From Thiocapsa roseopersicina (lineage in GTDB: Bacteria; Pseudomonadota; Gammaproteobacteria; Chromatiales; Chromatiaceae): a DNA stretch of 64,000 nt. Of this stretch, positions 54,114 to 64,000 are shown one piece after another. The translations under genes were made by a program, and so were the position numbers. The notes below the pieces were generated by a model, which saw only the letters and a program-made list of their open reading frames with translations, had not been told where the DNA came from and ran no database searches. The DNA lies in NCBI RefSeq assembly GCF_900106925.1, contig NZ_FNNZ01000005.1:166128-230127 (forward strand), read 5' to 3'. Position 1 is the stretch's first letter; every line of letters starts with the position of its first letter.

Positions 54114-54167
54114 TTGACAGACGAGGATAAGGCTCTACTATTAGCACTCGTTTGAGATGAGTGCTAA
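54114..54167 (+). promoter_or_regulatory. groESL promoter with CIRCE operator
   Basis: TTGACA (54114-54119) and TACTAT (54136-54141) form a sigma-70 promoter. Immediately after is a perfect CIRCE, TTAGCACTC (54141-54149), nine bases, GAGTGCTAA (54159-54167), the operator of the HrcA heat-shock repressor. CIRCE rather than sigma-32 alone regulating groESL shows HrcA control in this organism. Confidence 0.95.
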
Positions 54168-54234
54168 CAGAGCGGGCCGAAACGGGCTGCTCACCCGCAC
54201 TCCGAACCCGTCAACCGCACGAGGAGACCACCAC

Positions 54235-54525
54235 ATGAAGATTCGTCCCCTGCACGACCGCGTCGTTGTCCGTCGCATGGAAGAAGAGCGTACGACCGCC
54301 GGCGGCATCGTGATCCCGGACTCCGCCACCGAGAAGCCCATCCAGGGCGAGATCATCGCCGTGGGCAAGGGCAAGATCCTCGACAACGGCGAGAGCCGTC
54401 CGCTGGATGTGAAGGTCGGCGACCGCGTCCTGTTCGGCAAGTACTCCGGCACCGAAGTGAAGCTCGACGGCAACGACTTCCTGGTGATGCGTGAAGAAGA
54501 CATCATGGGTGTCGTCGAGGGCTGA
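54235..54525 (+). CDS. groS: Co-chaperonin GroES
   Basis: 96 residues from ATG at 54235 (GAGGAGACC upstream), [20 protein letters not shown]. The mobile loop ([16 protein letters not shown]) and beta-barrel motifs are complete. Works as a heptameric lid for GroEL. Cotranscribed with groL, 137 bases apart. Confidence 0.97.
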   Translation: MKIRPLHDRVVVRRMEEERTTAGGIVIPDSATEKPIQGEIIAVGKGKILDNGESRPLDVKVGDRVLFGKYSGTEVKLDGNDFLVMREEDIMGVVEG

Positions 54526-54641
54526 TGCCGAGTGCTCCCTTGCGGGAGCCCGCATACAAGCCATTCTCCGAACCCCTATTCGCGCCGATCGGCCGATCGA
54601 TCAGCCCAACCCGGCTGGTTTGGACAACGAAACCTGATTAA

Positions 54642-56312
<1,671 letters not shown>

Positions 56313-56341
56313 GCCCGTCCGTCTGCGGCTACACGCAGATG

Positions 56342-56382
56342 AAAGCCCCGCCCCGATGCCCTATCGGGGCGGGGCTTTTTTA
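56342..56382 (+). terminator. groESL terminator
   Basis: A perfect 16-bp stem, AAAGCCCCGCCCCGAT (56342-56357), loop GCCCT, complement at 56363-56378, running into six T. A strong rho-independent terminator 30 bases after the groL stop. Confidence 0.95.
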
Positions 56383-56399
56383 TTGGGTGCTTGGTTGGA

Positions 56400-56777
56400 T
56401 CAGCGCTTGCGTGGCACGGAAACAGGGGCTCGGAATCCTGCTCGACCTCGAGTCGACGCTGCCCGCGGTCGCTCTGCAGGCCGGAGCAATCCGCGATGCT
56501 TTGCTCAACCTGCTAATCAACGCGGCACAGAGCGGCAGCGGTCCGGGTCGACAAGGACACCCTCCTGATCGAGGGCGAGGCGGCGATCGAGATGCCGAGC
56601 GAGATGGAGGCACTCTATGCCGACCTGCGCACCACCCGGTTCCGGCGCAGTTTCACGCTGAGCCGAGAGCTTCAGGCAGACCAAATCGATGCACAGATGC
56701 AGGACGGCATTCTGACCCTGAAGGTGCCGAAACGCGCCGAGCTTAAGCCCCGTAAGATCCAGGTCAACGTGGGTTGA
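56400..56777 (+). pseudogene. Fusion scar: histidine kinase fragment joined to Hsp20 C-terminal fragment
   Basis: Two unrelated gene remnants meet here. The first (about 56405-56530) reads LESTLPAVALQAGAIRDALL then NLLINAAQS, the N-box of a sensor histidine kinase ATPase domain. The second, in another frame from about 56541, reads VRVDKDTLLIEGEAAIE and then RRSFTLSRELQADQIDAQMQ to KVPKRAELKPRKIQV, the end of an Hsp20 alpha-crystallin domain. Neither has a start or its other half. Best explained by a deletion that fused a kinase gene to a second Hsp20 gene. Confidence 0.75.
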
Positions 56778-56911
56778 GGAAACCAAACGAGGGGCGCGGG
56801 GCAAGGTGCCGCGCGCTCGGCGATCTCGGCGCCCGTGGCAGATGTTCGATCCATGCGACGGAGACGTGAAAGGGTTCGCGAGCGCCGGGGTCCGGATTTC
56901 CGGAGGGATCT

Positions 56912-57395
56912 ATGTCGACACTTCAACAGATCAGACACAACATCACACGGGCATGGGACCATGTCCGCGACGGTTGGGAGCGACTCTACGATCAAGCCGC
57001 CGGGGCCGTGATGCGCTTCACCCACAAGGGTGCGAGACCGACCCGCGAGCACGGCGGGCGGCGGTTGGGGCGTCCTGGCCGCGGAGGTCATGGATGACGA
57101 GGACAAGATCGTCGTGCGTCTGGAAGCCCCGGGCATGGCCAAGGACGACTTCGAGCTTCAGGTGACGGACGGCTACCTGGTTGTCCGCGGCGAGAAGCGG
57201 GTCGAGCGCGAAGAGTCCAAAGGCCGCCACCACGTCACCGAATGTGCCTACGGCCACTTCGAGCGCGCCATCGCCTTGCCCGACGAGGTCGACAGCGACA
57301 AAGCCAAGGCGAGCTACAAGCAGGGTGTCCTGCGTGTCGAGATGCCGAAGGACAAGACAAGACGCCGACAGCCGATCAAGGTGACCGTGCACTGA
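56912..57395 (+). pseudogene. Hsp20 small heat-shock protein gene with a frameshift
   Basis: The N-terminus (MSTLQQIRHNITRAWDHVRD, frame starting 56912, with CGGAGGGA upstream) and the alpha-crystallin domain (GVLAAEVMDDEDKIVVRLEA, then GYLVVRGEKRVEREES to KVTVH) are in different frames; the shift lies between about 57030 and 57075, in GC-rich sequence. The total of 484 bases fits a single added base. All other residues are normal for Hsp20, so the shift is either recent or a sequencing error. It lies beside a second, deleted Hsp20. Confidence 0.75.
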
Positions 57396-57479
57396 CACCG
57401 GCTCCGGGCGAATCGGGCCCGGGTTGAAAAGCGCTCGGCGTCATCCATGTCGTGCTCTTCGACCAAGACGGAGAGACCG

Positions 57480-58753
57480 ATGCGACGACCGGGTATACGA
57501 AAACCCGACTTGCCCGGCGACGGCGTTCAGGCCGAGACGCCGACTCGGGCGGCCGGCCTCGCGCGTCTGGCATCCTTTGTCCCGCAGGCGGCAGCCTATG
57601 CGCGCGAGCGCAATCGGGTCGTCCCGCCGCATGATCGGGTCTCGCGGCTTGCTCCCTATCTGCGGCACCGTCTAATCCTGGAGCGCGAGGCGGTCGCCGC
57701 GGTTTGGGACGTCCAGCCGCGGGATACCGTCGATAAGTTCGTTTCCGAGGTCCTGTGGCGGACCTACTGGAAAGGCTGGCTGGAGCAGCGCCCCCACGTC
57801 TGGGACGCCTATCTCGACCAGCTTCGACGCGACCGCGACGGACTCGCTGGGACGGCGTCGATCCGCTATGCCGAGGCGATCGCGGGCCGGAGCGGGATCC
57901 CCTGCTTCGATGCCTGGGCCAATGAGCTGACCGAGACCGGCTACCTGCACAACCACGCCCGCATGTGGTTCGCGAGCATCTGGATCTTCACCCTGCGTTT
58001 GCCCTGGACGCTCGGTGCGGCCTTCTTTCTGCGTCATCTGCTGGACGGTGATCCTGCGTCCAACACGCTCTCCTGGCGCTGGGTCGCGGGATTGCACACG
58101 CGGGGAAAGCACTACCTGGCGCGTGCGGAGAACATCGCCCGCTACACCGACGGGCGCTTCGACCCCAAAGGCGAGCTCGACGAGCAGGCCTTGCCCCTGA
58201 CCGAGCCGCCGCTCGATCTCACGCCGCGCGCGCTCCCCGCTTCGGTCGAGTTGGATGTGGACATTCCGAGCGGGCTGCTTCTGACGCCGGAGGATCTCGC
58301 CCCGGAGGTCTCGCGCCTGTCGCTGCTCCGGTTTCGAGGCGTAGCCGGGGGCTGGGACGAGACGGTTGGGGAGTGTCTCGACCTGGCACTTCCGGTCGTC
58401 GACTTTTCGCGCGTCGCGATCGCCGATGCCCTGTCTCGGGCCGAGGCGCATTTCGCGGTCCCGTCATACGTCCTGGACGAGGGCGATTGGCTGGCCGCGG
58501 CCGAGGCATGGTCTCTCAGCCTTGCGGTGCGCAAAGTCGTTATGCTCGAAACACCGGTCGGTCAATGGCGCAAGCGCATCGAGCAACTCGACGCGCGACT
58601 CGCCCGGCACGGCATCGCGCTTGTGCGGGCTCGCCGGACCTGGGACAGCAGGCTGTGGCCCGGCGCCACCCGCGGCTTCTTCCCCTTCCGCGAGCACGCC
58701 AACCGCCAAACCCATCTTGAAAGTCTTACGCGCATCGAGCGGCCTCAACCCTG

Positions 58754-58754
<1 letters not shown>
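57480..58754 (+). CDS. FAD-binding domain protein of the DNA photolyase/cryptochrome family
   Basis: 424 residues from ATG at 57480, chosen for GGAGAG 5 bases upstream. The protein starts directly with the photolyase FAD-binding helical domain (FVSEVLWRTYWKGWLEQRPH, TGYLHNHARMWFASIWIFTL, GDPASNTLSWRWVAGLHTRG with AENIARYT). It lacks the usual N-terminal antenna domain, and instead has about 150 extra residues at the C-terminus ending TRGFFPFREHANR. It overlaps the next photolyase gene by one base, so the two were an operon. Function not known; possibly a light- or redox-responsive FAD protein. Confidence 0.8.
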
Positions 58755-59903
<1,149 letters not shown>

Positions 59904-59907
<4 letters not shown>

Positions 59908-60062
59908 GCCACAAGAAGCCGAATCTCCCGACCAAGATCTGCCCGACCTGCGCTCGCCCCTTCACCTGGCGCAAACGCTGGGCAGCCTGCTGGGAGTCGG
60001 TCCGCTATTGCTCCGATACGTGCCGTAGCCGCCGCGCGTTGCGCCAACCGCCGTCGTCGTGA
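59904..60062 (+). CDS. DUF2256 zinc-ribbon-like small protein
   Basis: 52 residues from ATG at 59904, overlapping the photolyase stop by 4 bases (ATGA). The sequence [20 protein letters not shown] then RYCSDTC is DUF2256, with two CxxC/CxxxC pairs that probably bind zinc. DUF2256 genes are commonly found beside photolyases; this one is intact though its neighbour is broken. Confidence 0.9.
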
Positions 60063-60119
60063 CGTCGCGACGGGGTTTATCCGCGCCTTGACGATACGTT
60101 AGGCTCCGAATGTTCTCCG

Positions 60120-60731
60120 ATGGATAAGAAAATGACCCCGAGATGCGGCTGGTGTGGTTCCGATCCCCTCTACCTCGATTATCACGACCTCGAATGGGGC
60201 GTACCGGTCCACGATGACCGCCGCCTCTTCGAGATGCTGACGCTCGAAGGGGCGCAGGCCGGTTTGAGCTGGCTCACCATCCTGCGCAAGCGCGACGGCT
60301 ATCGGCAGGCGTTCGACGAGCTCGATCCGGAGCGGATCGCGCGCTATTCGGACGCCGACATCCAGCGATTGCTCGGGGACGCGGGCATCGTTCGAAATCG
60401 TCTCAAGATCGCGTCGGTCGTTCGCAATGCACAAGGTGTGCTGACCATCCTCGAAGACACGGGATCCTTGGACGCCTTCCTCTGGCAGTTCGTCGACCAT
60501 ATGCCGCAGCAAAACGCTTGGCGCTCGCTGGACCAGGTTCCTTCCCAGACCCCTGCATCGGACCGCATGAGCAAGGCACTCAAGAAGCGCGGTTTCAGCT
60601 TCGTCGGATCCACCATCTGCTATGCGTTCATGCAGGCTGTCGGGATGGTCAACGATCATGTCGTCGGCTGCTATCGACATGCCGAGATCGCGCGTCTCGG
60701 GGACGCCTCCGGAGATCCGACAGCCCGGTAG
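60120..60731 (+). CDS. tag: DNA-3-methyladenine glycosylase I
   Basis: 203 residues: MTPRCGWCGSDPLYLDYHDL then EWGVPVHDDRRLFEMLTLEG, and GLSWLTILRKRDGYRQAFD. A zinc-binding Cys/His set (CGWC start, HVVGCYRH end) as in E. coli Tag. It removes 3-methyladenine from alkylated DNA. The start MDKKM at 60120 or MTPRCG at 60132 are both possible. Confidence 0.95.
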   Translation: MDKKMTPRCGWCGSDPLYLDYHDLEWGVPVHDDRRLFEMLTLEGAQAGLSWLTILRKRDGYRQAFDELDPERIARYSDADIQRLLGDAGIVRNRLKIASVVRNAQGVLTILEDTGSLDAFLWQFVDHMPQQNAWRSLDQVPSQTPASDRMSKALKKRGFSFVGSTICYAFMQAVGMVNDHVVGCYRHAEIARLGDASGDPTAR

Positions 60732-60846
60732 GCTCCGGATCGGGGTCGAGCCCCGAATGGGCGGTTGTCATTGCGTGGTCTGCTGTTTGTTCGTATAACC
60801 AGCCCCGCTTCGGTTTCCTTTGTTCCTCACCACCGAGATTCCAACG

Positions 60847-61887
60847 ATGCACCTGTTCTGCAAACTGGTCGCCACGACGACCGTCACTCTGGCACTCGTC
60901 GGTGCGCATCCCGTCATCGCCGCCGAACCCGTCCCCAATGAGCTGGCCCCGACAGTGATCCCGGCGGGCGAAGCCGCGCCGACGTCCGGCGACCCCGCGG
61001 ATGTCGTCGTCAGGATCAACGGCGTCGCGATCCCTCGCGCAGAGCTTGATCGGAATATCCGCCCCTTGTTGGCCAGAATGAGCCCCGCGGACTCCGTTAC
61101 TCCCGATCAACGCAAGCTCCTCGAGGAGACCGCAAAAGAAAACGTGATCCGCTCCGAGCTCCTGTATCAGCTCGCGAAGGATCAGAACATCCCCGATCTC
61201 GACCGGCAGGTCGACGAGCAGATCGCCATCATCAAGTCTCGTTTGCCGAGCCAAGGGGAATGGAACGACGCGCTCGCCGAAAAGGGCATCACCCCGGATG
61301 GGCTGCGCGAGCAACTCAAACGCGGACTCATGATCAACGCGTTCGTCCAGAGTGAGGTGGTGTCTAAAATCGAGATCACCGATGCACAACTAAAAGCCTT
61401 CTACGACGAGCATCCCGAGGCGTTCAGTAAGCCGGAATCGATGCGCGCGAGCCACATCTTGATCGGACTCGATGCAGGTGCCGGCGCCGAGGCGAAAGAG
61501 AACGCCAAGCGGAAGGCCGACGAGATCCTCGAAAAGGTGAAATCCGGTGCCGATTTTGCCGAGCTGGCCAAGAGCGAATCGACCTGTCCCAGCGCCGAGC
61601 AAGGGGGCGACCTCGGGGAGTTCGGACGGGGCCAAATGGTCGCGCCGTTTGAAAATGCCGCGTTCGCTATGGAAACGGGCGATGTGAGCGAGGTCGTGGA
61701 GACCCAGTTCGGCTACCACATCATCAAGGCGACGGACAAGGACGCGGCTGCAGTTGTGCCCTTCGAAGTGGTGAAGGGACGTATCGAGAAACAGCTGAAG
61801 ACGCAACAGGTGCAACAAGAGCTCATGGCCAAGGTCGAGGAGCTCAGAGCGACGTCCGTGATCGAGTTTCCCGACCAGGACCCGTAA
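60847..61887 (+). CDS. Periplasmic parvulin-type peptidyl-prolyl cis-trans isomerase
   Basis: 346 residues with a Sec signal (MHLFCKLVATTTVTLALVGA, cleavage near VIAA-EP), a SurA-like helical chaperone region (about 60-190) and one rotamase domain: MRASHILIGLDAGAGAEAK, GADFAELAKSESTCPSAEQG, GGDLGEFGRGQMVAPFENAA, and VETQFGYHIIKATDK. Single domain, unlike SurA with two; closest in style to PpiC/PrsA. Outer-membrane protein folding is likely. Confidence 0.9.
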   Translation: MHLFCKLVATTTVTLALVGAHPVIAAEPVPNELAPTVIPAGEAAPTSGDPADVVVRINGVAIPRAELDRNIRPLLARMSPADSVTPDQRKLLEETAKENVIRSELLYQLAKDQNIPDLDRQVDEQIAIIKSRLPSQGEWNDALAEKGITPDGLREQLKRGLMINAFVQSEVVSKIEITDAQLKAFYDEHPEAFSKPESMRASHILIGLDAGAGAEAKENAKRKADEILEKVKSGADFAELAKSESTCPSAEQGGDLGEFGRGQMVAPFENAAFAMETGDVSEVVETQFGYHIIKATDKDAAAVVPFEVVKGRIEKQLKTQQVQQELMAKVEELRATSVIEFPDQDP

Positions 61888-61997
61888 GTCCCTTCTCGGC
61901 AAAGCACTCCTCGTCAACAACCGATCTCCGGGCTCTCCCGGCACTGCCGGAGGCGCGACGACGCCTGGGGAGGACTCGTTCAAAAAGTCGACCGGCG

Positions 61998-62133
61998 CCG
62001 CATGCCTAAGCGATTTCCTGGAATAAGCGTCCCGACTGCGCATGCCTGCAAGACCTGTAGGGGCTTTAGGGGCGACTTCAGTCGCCCCTACAGGTCGGCA
62101 AATACTTTCCCGGAATTACCTAAGCATCGAAAG
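61998..62133. repeat. Second repeat family, copy 2
   Basis: A hairpin TAGGGGCGAC (62067-62076), loop TTCA, complement at 62081-62090, extended by ACCTG/CAGGT with part of the left arm duplicated (TGTAGGGGCTT before TAGGGGCGAC). The flanks, TCCCGACTGCGCATGCCTG on the left and TTTCCCGGAATTACCTAAGC on the right, match copy 1 at 47463-47600. It sits between the converging isomerase and PhoX-like genes and fills most of that spacer. Confidence 0.75.
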
Positions 62134-62185
62134 GCTGGGAATCCCTGCCCAGGGTTCATCCCATCAGCGGCCTAAGCCGCTGCGC

Positions 62186-63730
62186 TCACAGCCCGACAAC
62201 GCCGCCGTCCTCGCGGGTGATGACGACGGTTGCCGAGCGCGGACGCGGGCCGTCCGAAGCGGGCAAGACCGGGGCATCGCCCGGGTGGCGATAGACGGCG
62301 CCGCTATCCGGCCAGTTGCTGGTGAAGCTACCGACAGCGGAGCGATCACCGGGGTGCTGGAAGTTCACAAACAGGTTCTTGCCGTCGGGTGTCGAGACCA
62401 CGCCGGTGGTCTCTTGGTTGAACGGACCTTGAAGGAACCGCTTGATCTCGCCGGTGATTGGGTTGGCGGCCAGCATTTGGTTCTCGCCGAAGGGCCCGGT
62501 GCCCTGCTGTGATCCACTCATGTCGGTCTGGATCCACAGGATGCCGTGCTGGTCGATCCAGATACCGTCCGGACTGGCGAAGATATTATCGCCGTCCAGT
62601 GCCGGACCGCCCTCGGCGGGCAGAACCTCGCTGTCATCGGCGTCGCCCGCCAGCACGAAGATGTCCCAGTCGAACCTTGTCGCGAAAGGTCGGTTGCCCT
62701 TCTCGCGCCAGCGGATGATGTGGCCGGTAAGGTTATTCGGGCGCGGGTTCGCTGCATCGATGTTGTCGAGAGTACGCGATGAGTTATTGGTCAAGGTCAT
62801 GTAGACCTCGCGGGTCTGCGGGTGGGCGGCGCCCCATTCCGGCCGGTCCATCTTGGTCGCCCCGACGACGTCGGCCGCCAAGCGAGTGTTGACCAGCACG
62901 TCGGCCTGATCCTGGAAATCCACACCTGCCGCTGCAGCAGCCGCGAGGAAGTCCGGATCATGGATGTCGAGGGCCAGCCAATCGCCGCTGCCGTCTTCGT
63001 TGAAACGGGCCGCGTACAGGGTGCCCTCGTCCAGCACATTGCCGTTTAGACCCTCCCTGTAACGCGCCTTGGTTACGAATTTGTAGATGTACTCGTTCTG
63101 CGCGTCGTCGCCCATGTAGAACGCCAAAGGTTGGCCGAGTTGAGGCGGTGCGAAGATACAGCCTTCGTGCGCGAAGCGGCCCATCGCCGTCCGCTTATTC
63201 GGGATGCTGGTCGGGTCGAACGGATCGATCTCCACCACCCAACCCTGGCCGTTGGCCTCGTTCCGGTAGTCGTCGGTCGCGTCAATCCCCTTGATTGACA
63301 CATCGAAGCGGACATACCGATCGCCGCCGCGAATGGCGGTCTCCCAGCCGTATCGGCTGGAGGTGGTGCCCACGCCATAGCGGCTCTGTTCGCGGGGCAC
63401 CTGAATGTCGATGTTGTTGGCCGAGAGCAGGTCGTCGAGAACTCCGAGGAGTACTCGGCCAGCCTCTGTCAAGGTGTCGCCGGCCTGGGTGTAAACCTTG
63501 CTGGTGATTTTCTGGTCGACGGTCTCATCGATGACACCGATGACTTTGCCCTGTACTGCATCGTAGCGAGCGTAGTAGTCGTCTTGGGGGGCGGAGTTGC
63601 CATTGAAGCCCAGGGCGTCGAAAAGAGCGTTGATGCGGCTGATCTGGACGTCGTTCTTGAAGTAGCCCGCCCAGTTCTCCTCGCAGGTGAGGTAGGTGCC
63701 CCACGGCGTATAGCCCATCCCATTACACAC
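62186..63730 (-). pseudogene. PhoX-family (DUF839) phosphatase, N-terminus cut off
   Basis: 514 codons of a PhoX-like secreted phosphatase beginning at GYTPWGTYLTCEENWAGYF, which in intact members follows about 200 further residues. Conserved blocks: RFAHEGCIFAPP, MGDDAQNEYIYKFV, EGTLYAARFNEDGSGDWLAL, DRPEWGAAHPQTREVYMTLT, FASPDGIWIDQHGILWIQTD. PhoX enzymes use Ca and Fe and are Tat-exported. The missing start, with signal, is lost where a transposase fragment begins at 63734. Confidence 0.85.
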
Positions 63731-63733
63731 ATC

Positions 63734-64000
63734 TCATGAATCATGAGCCTGTCGAGCATATCTGAGCCCCGCGGCGAAGTCCGTGACGCGTTGCAGGCCG
63801 AGCCAAATCGTCTTCACGCCGGGCTCGCCGTCGCCCTTGCGCCCGAGGAATCCGCCGAGGCCGGCGATCAGGCGAACCACCGTGTTGAGGCATGGCGGCT
63901 CTTTCGGCAGGGGTTTCTCGGAGAGAATGTAGGCGGCCTGCCATTCTTCGGGCGCGAGGAACAGCTCGGCGTCCAGGTCGGGCAGGGTTCGCCCCAAGCG
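63734..64000 (-). mobile_element. IS4-family transposase, C-terminal part, element continues right
   Basis: 88 codons visible, reading KPLPKEPPCLNTVVRLIAGL then GGFLGRKGDGEPGVKTIWLG, the C-terminal signature of Tn5/IS4-type DDE transposases. The frame is open through the right window edge, so the 5' part lies outside. Between it and the PhoX fragment is a palindrome, CTCATGA-A-TCATGAG (63733-63747), possibly the element's edge. It inserted in the PhoX gene in the same orientation. Confidence 0.85.

Overview
This 64 kb, GC-rich chromosomal window looks like a purple sulfur bacterium of the Chromatiaceae (Gammaproteobacteria; Thiocapsa- or Allochromatium-like). The best evidence is a class III PHA synthase locus (phaC-phaE divergent from phaA-phaR-phasin-phaB, the arrangement known from Allochromatium vinosum), a DUF3611 membrane protein of the kind found in phototrophs, an octaheme tetrathionate reductase-type cytochrome, and the gammaproteobacterial block accB-accC-prmA-dusB-fis-purH-purD. 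The genus is an inference. No rRNA, tRNA or CRISPR array was seen.

Layout. 0-16 kb: coaBC (partial), radC, a DCC-family redox protein, a VapBC toxin-antitoxin pair, a PEP-mutase/isocitrate-lyase family enzyme, a shortened metallopeptidase, a CPA1 cation/proton antiporter, DUF3611, TamB, small glycine-zipper envelope proteins, a saccharopine dehydrogenase-like enzyme and two alpha/beta hydrolases. 16.4-19.9 kb: a minus-strand operon of a corrinoid protein, a UroD/MtaA-like methyltransferase with an in-frame TAA, and a DUF1638-like/GAF-like/GGDEF cyclase. 20.2-22.5 kb: octaheme cytochrome and its cytochrome b partner. 22.8-25.2 kb: dacC-ybeD-lipB. 25.4-32.2 kb: unknown proteins and a DUF2126 amidoligase-MoxR-DUF58 operon. 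32.6-34.3 kb: a radical SAM protein. 34.4-40.1 kb: PHA synthesis. 41-53.5 kb: a long minus-strand housekeeping run (cutA, dsbD, tlpA-like, aroQ, accBC, prmA, dusB, fis, purH, lpxA-like, purD). 53.6-56.4 kb: fxsA and groSL with a CIRCE operator. 56.4-60 kb: decaying genes (a kinase/Hsp20 fusion scar, a frameshifted Hsp20, a broken photolyase) with an intact FAD-domain photolyase relative and DUF2256. 60-64 kb: tag, a periplasmic peptidyl-prolyl isomerase, and a PhoX-family gene cut by an IS4-type element.

Two things stand out. First, the corrinoid/methyltransferase/diguanylate cyclase operon suggests methyl-group or B12 chemistry wired to c-di-GMP signalling. Second, intergenic spaces hold a family of two-module repeats whose modules start and end in TTTAAACCGCG-like inverted ends, joined by an AT-rich linker. 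They abut genes so tightly that they supply stop codons, and at two genes the sequence directly before the start codon. Two copies share a 16-bp hairpin with a compensatory base-pair change. A second, unrelated hairpin repeat family sits inside one copy and recurs near 62 kb.
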